Shown: positions 1-10,846, numbered from the stretch's first letter. The stretch: DNA of 64,000 nucleotides from Aestuariivirga litoralis (GCF_003234965.1 NZ_QKVK01000001.1:1-64000), one strand, 5' to 3'. Notes: generated from the sequence alone by a model not told the origin. Made by a program: numbers and translations.

Positions 1-1275
<1,275 letters not shown>

Positions 1276-1812
1276 CTGTCACCCGTTTCATTAAACTTAA
1301 TATAGTATTAAATCTTGAACGGGTCGTATTGAGTGCAAAAGCGTAGGTCAACCGGGCGTAAGTACCATTCAACTTAGAAGATGTACCAGTTTCATAAGTG
1401 AATACCCAATTCTCATAGGCATAAATACTCTGGACAATTCGACCTCATTGCGAGACGTCGGTATTTATACACTTTCGATAGGTGTTTTTACTTCACCCAA
1501 TCGGCAATCGGAGATATTCGCAACCGCGCAATCGACGGCGCGACGGGCGGATCGTGCGCGGTGCGGCCGACGACGGTTGCGGCCTTGCATCGGCCGTGGT
1601 TTTCGGCCATAAGCCGCCTCGCTGTAAGGCACCCGGCTGGGGGCTGAACGGAAGGGTCATGCGCCGCAAGGCATGTGGCCAGGGGTGGAACCCCGTCTTC
1701 CCGTGTCTCCGCTCTTTCGTTTGACCGGTCTTTCGAGCCTTTCTACGGGTTCGAAGGAGGCTCTGCGCCGGATGACTTGCGGTTGTGAAACGTAACGAAA
1801 GGCAGATCCAAT
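1276..1812. promoter_or_regulatory. Divergent intergenic region with the rpsF leader
   Basis: These 537 bases separate the collagen-like gene (leftward) from rpsF (rightward), so both promoters should lie here. The first 200 bases are AT-rich compared with the flanks. A TTGACC hexamer at 1721-1726 is a possible -35 for rpsF, but no good -10 is visible at the right distance. An AAGGAGG run at 1754-1760 is too far from the rpsF start to serve it. I see no convincing gene in this stretch. Confidence 0.4.
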
Positions 1813-2190
1813 ATGGCTCTCTACGAGCACGTGTTCCTGACCCGTCAGGACGCTGCACCCGCTCAGGTCGATGCCCTGACGGAGCAGTACAAGGCGCTCC
1901 TCGCTGCCAATGGCGGCAAGGTGACCAAGACCGAATACTGGGGCCTCAAGTCCCTCACCTACCGCATCAAGAAGAACCGCAAGGCGCATTACACGCTCTT
2001 CAACATCGACGCCCCGTCGGCCGCCGTCCAGGAGATGGAACGCCAGATGTCGATCTCGGAAGACGTGATCCGCTTCATGACGGTGAAGGTCGAGGCCCAT
2101 GAGGATGGTCCCTCCGCCCAGATGCGCCGCCGCGAAGACCGCGACCGCCGCGAAGACCGCAACGAATCGTCCAGCGAGGAGAGCAACTGA
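1813..2190 (+). CDS. rpsF: 30S ribosomal protein S6
   Basis: The 125-residue product is S6, which binds S18 and the central domain of 16S rRNA in the 30S subunit. It starts with [13 protein letters not shown], carries the [16 protein letters not shown] segment typical of alphaproteobacterial S6, and ends in a charged Arg/Glu/Asp-rich tail. It is the first gene of the rpsF-rpsR-rplI operon, and its stop codon overlaps the rpsR start by one base (TGATG), which points to translational coupling of the two partner proteins. Confidence 0.97.
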   Translation: MALYEHVFLTRQDAAPAQVDALTEQYKALLAANGGKVTKTEYWGLKSLTYRIKKNRKAHYTLFNIDAPSAAVQEMERQMSISEDVIRFMTVKVEAHEDGPSAQMRRREDRDRREDRNESSSEESN

Positions 2191-2429
2191 TGTCCGCTCC
2201 GCAAGCCCGCAGGCCTTTCTTCCGCCGCAAGAAGAGCTGCCCCTTCACCGGCGAGAACGCGCCGAAGATCGACTACAAGGACGTGCGCCTCCTGCAGCGC
2301 TATGTCTCCGAGCGCGGCAAGATCGTGCCGAGCCGCATCACCGCGGTGTGCGCCAAGAAGCAGCGTGAGCTGGCCCAGGCCATCAAGCGCTCCCGCTTCC
2401 TGGGCCTGCTGCCCTATGTGCTGAAGTAA
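2190..2429 (+). CDS. rpsR: 30S ribosomal protein S18
   Basis: The 79-residue product is S18, the S6 partner in the 30S platform. The core motif [19 protein letters not shown] and the ending [13 protein letters not shown] are diagnostic. The ATG at 2190 shares its A with the rpsF stop codon. rplI follows after 12 bases, preceded by an AAGGAG ribosome binding site. In many Hyphomicrobiales a DUF2232 membrane protein gene sits between rpsR and rplI; it is absent here. Confidence 0.97.
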   Translation: MSAPQARRPFFRRKKSCPFTGENAPKIDYKDVRLLQRYVSERGKIVPSRITAVCAKKQRELAQAIKRSRFLGLLPYVLK

Positions 2430-2441
2430 GGAGTAGCCCAG

Positions 2442-3017
2442 ATGGACGTCATTCTTCTCGAGCGTGTGGCCAAGCTTGGCCACATGGGCGAAGTGGTGAA
2501 GGTCAAGGACGGCTATGCCCGTAACTTCCTTCTGAGCCAGGGCAAGGCGCTGCGCGCCACCGAGGCCAACAAGGCCAAGTTCGAGCGCGAGCGCGCGGCC
2601 CTCGAGGCCCGCAACGCCGAACGCCGTGCCGCCGCCGGCGATGAAGCCAAGGCGCTGGACGGCAAGGTGTTCACGCTGATCCGCCAGGCCGGCGAATCGG
2701 GCCAGCTCTATGGTTCCGTGTCGCCCCGTGACATCGTCGAGGCTGCGGCCGCCGCCGGCGTCAAGGTCGATCGTGGCCACGTCATGCTGACCAACCCGAT
2801 CAAGACCATCGGCCTCCACGAGGTGATCGTGTCGCCGCATCCGGAAGTCGAAGTGAAGGTCACGGTGAACGTTGCCCGTTCGCCCGAGGAAGCCGCCGCC
2901 CAGGCGCGTGGCGAAGACCTCACCGGCCCGACCTCGGACCGCGCCGAAATCCGCGCAGCCGCCGAGGCCCTCTTCGAGGAAGCCCAGGCCGAAGCCGCCG
3001 CGGAAGACAACGCCTGA
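2442..3017 (+). CDS. rplI: 50S ribosomal protein L9
   Basis: The 191-residue product is L9, which binds 23S rRNA near the base of the L1 stalk and helps maintain reading frame. The N-terminal signature [19 protein letters not shown] and the linker helix are clear. The C-terminal domain is followed by an extended Ala/Glu-rich acidic tail, as in other alphaproteobacterial L9 proteins. It is the last gene of the operon and is followed directly by a strong hairpin terminator. Confidence 0.97.
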   Translation: MDVILLERVAKLGHMGEVVKVKDGYARNFLLSQGKALRATEANKAKFERERAALEARNAERRAAAGDEAKALDGKVFTLIRQAGESGQLYGSVSPRDIVEAAAAAGVKVDRGHVMLTNPIKTIGLHEVIVSPHPEVEVKVTVNVARSPEEAAAQARGEDLTGPTSDRAEIRAAAEALFEEAQAEAAAEDNA

Positions 3018-3040
3018 ACCGCGCGCAGGCGCAGTAACGG

Positions 3041-3067
3041 GGGCCGCCCATTGGGGCGGCCCTTTTT
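3041..3067 (+). terminator. Intrinsic terminator of rpsF-rpsR-rplI
   Basis: A perfect 9-bp GC stem, GGGCCGCCC at 3041-3049 paired with GGGCGGCCC at 3054-3062, has an ATTG loop and is followed by five T residues. It lies 24 bases after the rplI stop codon. Confidence 0.93.
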
Positions 3068-3449
3068 CGTTCCCGGTGCCACCACCGATCGGGGCGGCGA
3101 CGGCGCGTCTGGCTCCCGCCCGATCACCAGTGCTTGGCGGCAGAGGAGGCGGCACGCCCAACGCTGGAGGTGCATCTCCCCGGCCTGCCCTCCTAGCCAT
3201 CGCAACCGTCGGCTACTGGCGCGTCAGCCGGCCCGGCGCCGCGGCGCCCGCAGGGCTTGACCAAAGTCAGCCAGGGCGCACCGCCTTCCCCGGAGGCCCC
3301 GCCGCCATGCGCCAATCCGCGTTAACCCTTGTGAAATCACCCTCTTGCGCAGGGCTCTTGGCTGACATTAAACTTTTGTTAATGAACATGGCATCAGGGG
3401 GAGGTGCCGGAAGCCGCTGCCATTGCGGCGGGCAAGGGAGCGCTGGAGC
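3068..3449 (+). other. Intergenic region upstream of the methyltransferase
   Basis: No gene is supported in these 382 bases; the open frames do not look like proteins. A perfect palindrome GGCGCCGCGGCGCC is at 3235-3248. The AT-rich segment at 3365-3390 just before the next gene is the likely promoter area. A GGGAG at 3436-3440 is the likely ribosome binding site of the gene at 3450. Confidence 0.4.
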
Positions 3450-4709
3450 ATGTATGCACTTCTGGATCGTGCACTCAAAACAGTGATGGAAAAGGGCACG
3501 CTGCGCGTGACCGGGCCGGACGGCAAGCTGCGCGACTATGGCGATGGCACGGGCACACCGGTGAACATCTCCATCAAGACGCCGCTCGCCGCCGCCAAGA
3601 TCGCGGCCGATGCTGACCTCTACCTGGGCGAATGCTACATGGACGGTTCGCTCGACGTGTCCGGCGGCACGACCATCTATGACGCGCTGGCAATCCTGCT
3701 CGAGAATGCCCAGACGCACAAATGGCCCAAGATCGCCAAGGCGGCCAACGCCGTGCGCATCGCCATGAAGCGCGTGGACCAGTACAATCCCGTCGGCAAG
3801 GCCAAGAACAACGTCGCCCACCACTATGATCTTTCGGGCGCGCTTTACGACCTGTTCCTCGACCGCGACCGGCAGTATTCCTGCGCCTATTTCGAGACCG
3901 ACGACGGCTCGCTGGAAGATGCCCAGCTGGCCAAGAAGCGCCACCTCGCGGCGAAGCTCGCCATCAAGCCCGGCATGAAGGTTCTCGACATCGGCTCCGG
4001 CTGGGGCGGGCTCGGCCTCTATCTCGCCGAGATCTGCGGGGCGGAGGTCACCGGCGTGACCCTGTCGGAGGAGCAGCACAAGCTGTCGAACGAGCGCGCC
4101 AAGCAGCGCGGCGTGTCCGACCGCGTGCAGTTCCTGCTGAAGGACTATCGCCACCTCGAGACCAAGTTCGACCGCATCGTCTCCGTCGGCATGTTCGAGC
4201 ATGTGGGTGTCGGGCACTTCAGGGAGTTCTTCACCAAGGTGAACGCCCTCCTCAAGGATGATGGCGTCGCTGTGCTGCATTCGATCAACCGCTCGGCCGG
4301 CCCCGATGCGACGTCTGCCTGGATCAAGAAATACATCTTCCCCGGCGGCTACATTCCCGCCCTGTCGGAAGTGCTGCCGCACATCGAGAAGTCGGGGCTC
4401 TATGTCACCGACATCGAGATCCTCAGGCTGCATTATGCCAAGACGCTGCGTGAATGGTTCCTGCGCTTCGCCGACCACCGTGAGCGCGCCAGGGAACTCT
4501 ACGACGAGCGCTTCTGCCGCATGTGGGAGTTCTACCTCGCGGCCTCCGAAACGGCCTTCCGCTTCCTCGGCATGAACAACTTCCAGATCCAGTTCGTGAA
4601 GAACCAGCATGCCCTGCCGTTGACCCGCAACTACATGATCACGGAAGAAGAGCGCCTGCGCGAAATCGACTCCAAGTTGCCGCGGTTCAAGTCGGTTCCC
4701 GCCGAGTAG
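3450..4709 (+). CDS. Cyclopropane-fatty-acyl-phospholipid synthase family methyltransferase
   Basis: The 419-residue protein is a SAM-dependent methyltransferase of the CFA synthase family, which adds a methylene group across the double bond of unsaturated phospholipid acyl chains. The SAM-binding loop VLDIGSGWGG is near residue 178. The segments VAHHYDLSGALYDLFLD and QYSCAYF before it, and VSVGMFEHVG after it, are family hallmarks. I chose the ATG at 3450 because GGGAG lies nine bases upstream and MYALLDRAL matches the usual N terminus; a TTG at 3423 would add nine residues. It may be a paralog rather than the main cfa gene, so no symbol is given. Confidence 0.9.
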   Translation: MYALLDRALKTVMEKGTLRVTGPDGKLRDYGDGTGTPVNISIKTPLAAAKIAADADLYLGECYMDGSLDVSGGTTIYDALAILLENAQTHKWPKIAKAANAVRIAMKRVDQYNPVGKAKNNVAHHYDLSGALYDLFLDRDRQYSCAYFETDDGSLEDAQLAKKRHLAAKLAIKPGMKVLDIGSGWGGLGLYLAEICGAEVTGVTLSEEQHKLSNERAKQRGVSDRVQFLLKDYRHLETKFDRIVSVGMFEHVGVGHFREFFTKVNALLKDDGVAVLHSINRSAGPDATSAWIKKYIFPGGYIPALSEVLPHIEKSGLYVTDIEILRLHYAKTLREWFLRFADHRERARELYDERFCRMWEFYLAASETAFRFLGMNNFQIQFVKNQHALPLTRNYMITEEERLREIDSKLPRFKSVPAE

Positions 4710-4824
4710 GCGGGAAGGACTGCACCACCCTGCGTCCGCGTCGGTTCCGTTCCGCCACTGTGGATAGCGTTCATAAGGCGCATAAAAGCGCCGCAAATGT
4801 TCGCCATCTGTCTACGGTCACCCG

Positions 4825-6324
4825 ATGATTCAGAACCCTGCCCTTCGCGCCGTCGAGCCGTCACCGGACGACGAGAGCTTCCGCACCCCGCCCCACAACA
4901 TCGAGGCGGAACAGGCGTTGCTGGGCGCGATCCTGGTCAACAACGAGGCGGCCGACAAGGTGTCTGCCTTTCTGCTGCCGGAGCATTTCTTCGAGCCATT
5001 GCATGCGCGCATCTTCGAAGCCGCGACGACGCTGATCAAGATCGGCAAGCTGGCGAGCCCCGTCACCCTCAAGACGCATTTCGAAAATGACGCGACGCTG
5101 AAGGAAATCGGCGGCACCGCCTATCTCGCAAGGCTCGCCGCGAGCGCGACCACCATCATCAATGCCGAGGAATATGGCCGCACCATCTATGAGCTGGCGC
5201 AGCGGAGAAAGCTCATCGGCATCGGCACCGACCTCGTCAACGAGGCCTTCGAGCCGGACATCGAGGACACCTCGCGCGAGCTGATCGAGCGCGCCGAACA
5301 GACGCTCTATTCGATGGCCGAGACGGGCAAGTATGGCCAGGGTTTCCAGCCCTTCGCCCGCGCCTTGACCGATGCCGTCGACATGGCGGCGAGCGCCTAT
5401 CAGCGCGACGGCGGGCTTTCCGGCATCTCGACCGGCCTCAAGGACCTCGACGAGAAGATGGGCGGCCTGCAGTCCTCCGACCTCATCATCCTCGCCGGCA
5501 GGCCTGCCATGGGCAAGACGTCGCTTGCCACCAACATCGCCTACAACATCGCCAAGGCCTACAAGGCCGAGCACAATGCCGATGGCTCGGTGAAGGTGAC
5601 GGATGGCGGGGTCGTCGCCTTCTTCTCGCTCGAAATGTCCGCCGAGCAGCTGGCCACGCGTATCATTTCCGAGCAGGCGATGATCCCGTCGGAGCGCATC
5701 CGCCGCGGCAAGATCACCGAGGACGAGTTCGCCAAGATCGTCGAGGTGACGCGCGAGATGCAGTCGCTGCCGCTCTACATCGACGCCACCGGCGGCATCA
5801 CCATCGCGCAGGTGGCGGCGCGTGCGCGCCGCCTCAAGCGCCAGCGCGGGCTCGGCCTGCTGGTGGTGGACTATCTGCAGCTGCTCTCCGGCTCGTCGCG
5901 CCGCGCCTCGGAGGGCCGCGTGCAGGAAGTCTCGGAGATCACGGTGGGCCTCAAGGCGCTGGCCAAGGAACTCTCGGTGCCGATCATCGCGCTCTCGCAG
6001 CTCTCCCGCCAGGTGGAGAACCGCGACGACAAGCGCCCGCAGCTGGCGGACCTGCGCGAATCCGGCTCGATCGAGCAGGACGCCGACGTCGTGCTGTTCG
6101 TCTACCGCGAGGAATATTATCTTGCCCGCAAGGAGCCCCGGCCCAACACGCAGGAGCACTTCGACTGGCAGGAGCAGATGAACCGCGTCAACGGCGTTGC
6201 CGAGGTCATCATCGGCAAGCAGCGCCACGGCCCCACCGGCATCGTCGAACTGCAGTTCGAGGCCAGCCTGACCAAGTTCCAGAACCTCGTCCGCACGGAC
6301 TACCTGCCGGAACGCTTCGAATAG
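4825..6324 (+). CDS. dnaB: Replicative DNA helicase DnaB
   Basis: The 499-residue protein is the hexameric 5'-3' helicase of the replication fork. The N-terminal collar domain begins near residue 25 with PPHNIEAEQALLGAIL. Walker A, GRPAMGKTS, is near residue 224. The SLEMSAEQLATR segment and the LLVVDYLQLLSG Walker B strand follow, then SQLSRQVE and the arginine-finger region. The length is normal for the family. The gene is monocistronic-looking, with 115 bases before it and 180 after. It is part of the conserved backbone with rplI and alr. Confidence 0.97.
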   Translation: MIQNPALRAVEPSPDDESFRTPPHNIEAEQALLGAILVNNEAADKVSAFLLPEHFFEPLHARIFEAATTLIKIGKLASPVTLKTHFENDATLKEIGGTAYLARLAASATTIINAEEYGRTIYELAQRRKLIGIGTDLVNEAFEPDIEDTSRELIERAEQTLYSMAETGKYGQGFQPFARALTDAVDMAASAYQRDGGLSGISTGLKDLDEKMGGLQSSDLIILAGRPAMGKTSLATNIAYNIAKAYKAEHNADGSVKVTDGGVVAFFSLEMSAEQLATRIISEQAMIPSERIRRGKITEDEFAKIVEVTREMQSLPLYIDATGGITIAQVAARARRLKRQRGLGLLVVDYLQLLSGSSRRASEGRVQEVSEITVGLKALAKELSVPIIALSQLSRQVENRDDKRPQLADLRESGSIEQDADVVLFVYREEYYLARKEPRPNTQEHFDWQEQMNRVNGVAEVIIGKQRHGPTGIVELQFEASLTKFQNLVRTDYLPERFE

Positions 6325-6504
6325 CAACCAGCTGCAATCATCGCGGGCATTTTGCCTCCCGTTCGAGCAGCATTTCGTTCAAATTGCACAGAATAGGATT
6401 ACGTTCTGCGCGCATCTGGTGCATTATACGCCGGTCTGGTTCGGGACATGAACGGCGGGGCCGGTGATGGGCATGAGAGCAGAGATCATGGCGGAGGCGC
6501 TGCG

Positions 6505-7356
6505 GTGAACCAGCACGCCCCCTTCTCTCCCCACAAGAACTTCGCCGACAATCTGCGCGCCCTCTGCACGCGCCACGGCTCCATCGCGGCCGTGTGCCGT
6601 GCGCTCGGCATGAACCGCCAGCAGTTCAACAAGTATCTCTCGGGTTCGACGCTGCCCAACGTGGCGACGCTCGAAAAGATCTGCGGATTCTTCCACATCG
6701 AATCCGAAAGCCTGTTTCAGGACCCCGCCGGCCTCAAGAAACCGAAGGGCGAGGCAATGCCAGGCGGACTGCCGCTTCACGGGCTGGGCCTCGTCGCCAG
6801 TGCCTTCGCCGCCATGCAGCCAACCACGCTGCGCGCCGGTTGCTATCACCTCTACAGCCTGTGGCCGCGCGACGAGGGCCAGTGCCTGCGGGAGGCGGTG
6901 TTCATCCAGAAGAAGGCCGGAGCCACGCTGTTCACGCGCTTTACCAAGTATCGCGCCGTCGGGCAGCACCAGAACTACTATTTGAGCGGGCGGCATGACG
7001 GCGTGGTGCTGGAATCGGAGAAGGCCCGCTTCCTGCTGTCGCTCAACCGCAAGGGCTGCGGCGAGATGAGCCTCGTGTCGATCGGGGCGGAAAGCGCCCG
7101 GTCGCCGGGCTTTCTCAGCGGCCTCGCGCTGGTGATGACGCCGTCCGGCGCGCCGCAGGCGGTGCGGGCCACGCTGCAGTTCCGGGGCTGCCGCGAGATC
7201 CTGCGGCGCACGATCAGCGAGGCGGGCCTATTGCCACTCTCTGATCAATCGATTCCAGACGAGGTGAGGCAGTCACTCACGGTGACACGCCAGATGCCGG
7301 TTTCCCATCTCGAGGCCTTCAGCCTGCTCGATGGGCTGCCATCCACCTTCCGCTAG
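6505..7356 (+). CDS. XRE-family helix-turn-helix regulator
   Basis: The protein has an N-terminal Cro/C1-type DNA-binding domain: FADNLRALCTRHGSIAAVCR, then ALGMNRQQFNKYLSGSTLPN as the recognition part, then a helix ending at ESLF. The remaining 200 residues form an uncharacterised domain that could sense a ligand. I chose the GTG at 6505 because GGAGG lies seven bases upstream; an in-frame ATG at 6448 would add 19 unstructured residues. It converges with the next gene with no gap between the stop codons. The target is unknown. Confidence 0.85.
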   Translation: MNQHAPFSPHKNFADNLRALCTRHGSIAAVCRALGMNRQQFNKYLSGSTLPNVATLEKICGFFHIESESLFQDPAGLKKPKGEAMPGGLPLHGLGLVASAFAAMQPTTLRAGCYHLYSLWPRDEGQCLREAVFIQKKAGATLFTRFTKYRAVGQHQNYYLSGRHDGVVLESEKARFLLSLNRKGCGEMSLVSIGAESARSPGFLSGLALVMTPSGAPQAVRATLQFRGCREILRRTISEAGLLPLSDQSIPDEVRQSLTVTRQMPVSHLEAFSLLDGLPSTFR

Positions 7357-7695
7357 CTATTCGGTGACGACGTCGTCCGGCGCGAACTTGTTGAGCGTCA
7401 ACATGGCGGCAACAACCTTGCGGGTTTTGACCGCAATCGGTTTCGATGCCTTCAGGCGACGAATCGAACCGGCCATCTGGTCCTTGAAGGCATCGAGCAG
7501 GATCGACTGATAGTGATCGAAGCGGCTCGGGCCACCTGGTGCAATCGGTTGCCACAGGGCGCTGCCGTCACCCCGCGCGATCTTTTTCACGGAGCGCAGC
7601 ACGCGGCGCAGCTCCTTGTTGTCAATCTTCGGGGGGGCCTTCGGAGCGCGCTTCGTTTCGCGCGGCGCTTGCAGCGTGGCCTGCGTTCCATCCAT
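7357..7695 (-). CDS. Hypothetical basic protein
   Basis: I do not recognise this 112-residue protein. It has a Lys/Pro-rich N terminus (KRAPKAPPKIDNKELRRVLR), then a mixed helical region with FDHYQSILLDAFKDQMAGS. It has no signal peptide or membrane segment. I chose the ATG at 7695 because a GGGGGTG stretch precedes it at suitable spacing; an ATG at 7743 would add 16 residues without a ribosome binding site. Its stop abuts the stop of the XRE regulator on the other strand. Codon use matches the backbone, so it is probably real. Confidence 0.6.
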   Translation of the reverse strand: MDGTQATLQAPRETKRAPKAPPKIDNKELRRVLRSVKKIARGDGSALWQPIAPGGPSRFDHYQSILLDAFKDQMAGSIRRLKASKPIAVKTRKVVAAMLTLNKFAPDDVVTE

Positions 7696-7894
7696 TGTGT
7701 CACCCCCGGCTGATCCTGCGAACGCAAAGCTGGTTACGTTCATCTAGTTGTAAATTATGCAATCGCTTGCAGAAGGCAATTTCGCTTTGCTTTCGCTCTG
7801 CGCGCGAAGGGCGAGCGTCATGCGGGTTTTGATCTTCCCTTCGGTCAGGCTTGATCCGGCTCGCAGCCGCCTTTAAGCCACGACGGGAAAGGAC

Positions 7895-9046
7895 GTGATC
7901 GCGCGCATGACCCCCACTCCCGAAGATCTCGCCGGTGCGGTGCTGACCATTGACCTGGTGGCGCTGAAAGACAATTGGCGGCGGCTTAACGCACTGGCGG
8001 GAAAGGCAGAATGCGGCGCGGCGGTGAAGGGCAACGCCTATGGGCTGGGGATTGCCCCGGTGGCCCGGGCGCTGTGGGAGGCAGGCTGCCGCTCCTTCTT
8101 CGTGGCGCGGCCCAAGGAGGGCGAGGAGCTGCGCGAGCTGCTGCCGGACGCGACCATCTACATTCTCGACGGGCTGTTCGCGGGCCAGGCCGAATTCTAT
8201 GCCAAGCGCAACCTGTGCCCGGCCCTCATTTCCATCGAGGAGGCCCGGGAATGGGCAGCGTTTGGAAGGGTTTACGGGCGAAGGCTGCCCTGTGCCATCC
8301 ATGTCGACACCGGCATCAACCGGCTCGGCTTCTCGCTCGCCGAATTCGATTCGCTGCTCGCCGACGCCTTCACCATGGAGGGCCTGAACGTCAGCCTGCT
8401 GATGAGCCACCTGGCCTGCGCGGATGACCCCTCCCACCCCCTGAACCTGCGCCAGCGCGAGGCCTTTGCGGCGGTGCGGGCGAAGCTGCCGGGCGTGGCG
8501 GCGAGCCTTGCCAATTCCAGCGGCATCTTCCTGGGTGATGGTTTCACCCATGACCTGGTGCGGCCGGGCATTGCCTTGTACGGCGGAAATCCGACGCAGG
8601 ACGTTGCCAATCCGATGTCGCCCGTTGCCATCCTGGAGGGCGCCGTGATGCAACTGCGCTACGTTGCCGCGGGCGACACGGTTGGCTATGGCGGAACCTG
8701 GACGGCAACCCGCCCGACCCGCATCGCCATCCTCGGGGCCGGCTACAAGGACGGGGTGCCACGCGCCCTCTCCTCCCGGGAGCCCGGAGGGCCTGCGCAG
8801 GTCTTCATCAGCGACCGGCGCTGCCCGGTTATCGGGCGGATCTCGATGGACATGATGGCAATCGACATCACCGACCTGCCGGTGGGCGCGGTGCGGCGCG
8901 GAACGCGGGCCGAGATCCTGGGCCGCCACATCGGCATCGACGCGGCAGCCTCCTGGGCGGGCACCATTTCCTACGAGTTGCTGACGAGGCTGGGCAGCCG
9001 CTATGCAAGGCTCTACACCGGACTCGAATCGGACCGCACAGCTTGA
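7895..9046 (+). CDS. alr: Alanine racemase
   Basis: This PLP enzyme interconverts L- and D-alanine for peptidoglycan. The PLP lysine lies in AAVKGNAYGLG near residue 43. The catalytic tyrosine is in VGYGGTW near residue 265. HVDTGINRLGF and the NSSGIFLG phosphate-binding segment are also present. The 383-residue length is typical. Translation may begin at the GTG at 7895 or the in-frame ATG at 7907; both follow a purine-rich GGGAAAGGA. The stop codon overlaps the start of mlaE (TTGA), so the three genes alr-mlaE-mlaF are probably co-translated. Confidence 0.95.
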   Translation: MIARMTPTPEDLAGAVLTIDLVALKDNWRRLNALAGKAECGAAVKGNAYGLGIAPVARALWEAGCRSFFVARPKEGEELRELLPDATIYILDGLFAGQAEFYAKRNLCPALISIEEAREWAAFGRVYGRRLPCAIHVDTGINRLGFSLAEFDSLLADAFTMEGLNVSLLMSHLACADDPSHPLNLRQREAFAAVRAKLPGVAASLANSSGIFLGDGFTHDLVRPGIALYGGNPTQDVANPMSPVAILEGAVMQLRYVAAGDTVGYGGTWTATRPTRIAILGAGYKDGVPRALSSREPGGPAQVFISDRRCPVIGRISMDMMAIDITDLPVGAVRRGTRAEILGRHIGIDAAASWAGTISYELLTRLGSRYARLYTGLESDRTA

Positions 9047-9816
9047 ACGTCCTTGCCCATATCGGCCGCGCCACGCTGGCCATGCTTGCCGAGATCGGGC
9101 GGGTGAGCCTGTTCCTCAAGGACGCGCTGCTGCAGGGCCTCACCCCGAAAATCTTCCTGCGCCAGATCCTCGAGCAGATGATGCGGATCGGCTACTTCTC
9201 GCTGCCTGTCGTCGGCCTCACGGCCTTTTTCACCGGCGGTGCGCTGGCGCTGCAGATCTATCTCGGCTCATCGCGCTTCAACGCGGAGAGCCTCGTCGCC
9301 TCGATCGTGGCGCTCGGCATCACGCGCGAACTGGGCCCGGTCCTGGCCGGCCTCATGGTGGCAGGCCGCGTCGGCGCCTCGATTGCCGCCGAACTCGGCA
9401 CCATGCGGGTGACGGAACAGATCGACGCGCTGGTGACGCTGGCCACCAACCCGTTCAAGTATCTCGTGGGACCGCGCATCATCGCCGCCGTGGTGACGCT
9501 GCCGATCCTGGTTGGCATTGCCGACATCATCGGCATCATGGGCGGCTACATCGTCGGCACGCGCTCGATCGGGCTCAACGGCTATGCCTATATCCGCAAC
9601 ACCGCGGACTTCCTCGAGTTCGGCGACGTCACATCGGGGCTGATCAAGGCCGCGGTCTTCGGCTTCATTATCGCGGTGATGGGCTGCTACCACGGCTTCA
9701 ACTCGAAGGGCGGCGCGCAGGGCGTGGGCCGGGCGACCACCAATGCCGTGGTGTCCTCGGCGATCCTGATCCTCGCCGCCAACTTTGCCCTCACCTCGCT
9801 GCTGTTCGCGGATTGA
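9043..9816 (+). CDS. mlaE: MlaE-family ABC transporter permease
   Basis: The 257-residue integral membrane protein is an MlaE/YrbE permease of the system that moves phospholipids between inner and outer membranes. It has an N-terminal amphipathic segment and about five hydrophobic helices. The conserved loop REGTMRVTEQIDAL type is seen here as AELGTMRVTEQIDALVTLA near residues 123-140. The start is TTG at 9043, overlapping the alr stop by four bases. The ATPase partner follows four bases after its stop. No MlaD, MlaB or MlaC homologue is seen nearby. Confidence 0.92.
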   Translation: MNVLAHIGRATLAMLAEIGRVSLFLKDALLQGLTPKIFLRQILEQMMRIGYFSLPVVGLTAFFTGGALALQIYLGSSRFNAESLVASIVALGITRELGPVLAGLMVAGRVGASIAAELGTMRVTEQIDALVTLATNPFKYLVGPRIIAAVVTLPILVGIADIIGIMGGYIVGTRSIGLNGYAYIRNTADFLEFGDVTSGLIKAAVFGFIIAVMGCYHGFNSKGGAQGVGRATTNAVVSSAILILAANFALTSLLFAD

Positions 9817-9820
9817 TGTG

Positions 9821-10597
9821 ATGGCCGAACCGGGACACATCGTTCTCACCGACGTCCGCAAGAGCTTCGGGCCGAAGCACGTGCTGAACGGCGTCAACCT
9901 GTCGGTGCCCAAAGGCCATTCGCTGGTGGTGATCGGCGGATCGGGCACCGGCAAGTCGGTCATGCTGAAATGCATCCTCGGCCTCATCCATCCCGATTCG
10001 GGCTCGATCCGGATCGCCGGCGAAGAGGTGGTGGGCCTCCGCGGCAAGGCGCGCGATGCCTATCTGTCGCGCTTCGGCATGCTGTTCCAGGGAGCGGCCC
10101 TCTTCGATTCGCTCTCGGTGTGGGAAAACGTCGCCTTCGGGTTGATCCAGGGCCGCCACATGGCGCGCGCCCAGGCGCGTGACATCGCCATCGAGAAACT
10201 GGGCCAGGTGGGGCTGGGTCCGGAGGTTGGCAATCTTTACCCTGCGGAACTGTCGGGCGGCATGCAGAAGCGCGTCGGGCTGGCCCGCGCCATCGCGGCT
10301 GACCCCGAAATCATCTTCTTCGACGAACCCACGACGGGCCTCGACCCGATCATGGCGGATGTCATCAACAACCTGATCGTCGACTGCGTGAAGCGGCTGG
10401 GCGCCACCACCGTGTCGATTACCCACGACATGGCCTCGGCCCGCAAGATCGCCGACGACATCGCCATGATCTTCAAGGGCGAGATCATCTGGCAGGGGCC
10501 GGCGAAGACCATCGACCACAGCGGCAACCCCTATGTCGACCAGTTCATCCACGGCCGCGCCGAAGGGCCGATCCAGATGGACGTGCTGAAGCCGTGA
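9821..10597 (+). CDS. mlaF: MlaF-family ABC transporter ATP-binding protein
   Basis: The 258-residue ATPase energises the MlaE permease encoded just upstream. Walker A GGSGTGKS is near residue 39, the Q-loop lies in GMLFQGAALFDSL, the signature LSGGMQKR is near residue 144, Walker B IIFFDEPTTGLD is near 163, and the switch histidine lies in SITHDMASA. The KRVGLARAIA segment is typical of the Mla subgroup. The ATG at 9821 fits the family N terminus better than an upstream in-frame ATG at 9785 that lies inside mlaE. Confidence 0.93.
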   Translation: MAEPGHIVLTDVRKSFGPKHVLNGVNLSVPKGHSLVVIGGSGTGKSVMLKCILGLIHPDSGSIRIAGEEVVGLRGKARDAYLSRFGMLFQGAALFDSLSVWENVAFGLIQGRHMARAQARDIAIEKLGQVGLGPEVGNLYPAELSGGMQKRVGLARAIAADPEIIFFDEPTTGLDPIMADVINNLIVDCVKRLGATTVSITHDMASARKIADDIAMIFKGEIIWQGPAKTIDHSGNPYVDQFIHGRAEGPIQMDVLKP

Positions 10598-10660
10598 GAA
10601 GTGGCCGGACGGGCCAAGCTGCGGCGCCCCCCCGGCGGACCTAAATCCCTGATCTTTCGC

Positions 10661-10676
10661 CTAAACCTGGGTTTAG
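10661..10676. promoter_or_regulatory. Operator-like dyad upstream of the cytochrome operon
   Basis: CTAAACCTGGGTTTAG is a perfect dyad with 7-bp arms and a 2-base centre. Related half-sites occur nearby: CTAAATCC at 10641-10648 and TTTAAACC around 10707-10714. It lies in the 249-base gap before the genes at 10847-12645, so a repressor or activator of that operon may bind here. The protein is unknown. Confidence 0.5.
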
Positions 10677-10846
10677 ATGACCGGCCCTGGCGTTGGGAAA
10701 CGACAGTTTAAACCCCAGCCCAATGGATTGCCGCGCCGGACAGCTCTAGTTCCCGGGCCGTTCGCTGGCGCAGCGGACGGATCGCTCCGGGGGTCTTCCC
10801 CGGCGCCGGTCCACAACCCAAGACAATCATGACTGGAATGAATCAC

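Noticed and set aside
1690-1812. An S6:S18-binding regulatory RNA in the rpsF leader.
   Set aside because: I could not find a clear hairpin with the conserved CCG element; a covariance search would be needed.
4861-6327. A 488-codon minus-strand ORF opposite dnaB.
   Set aside because: DnaB motifs are complete on the plus strand; the antisense frame has no family features.
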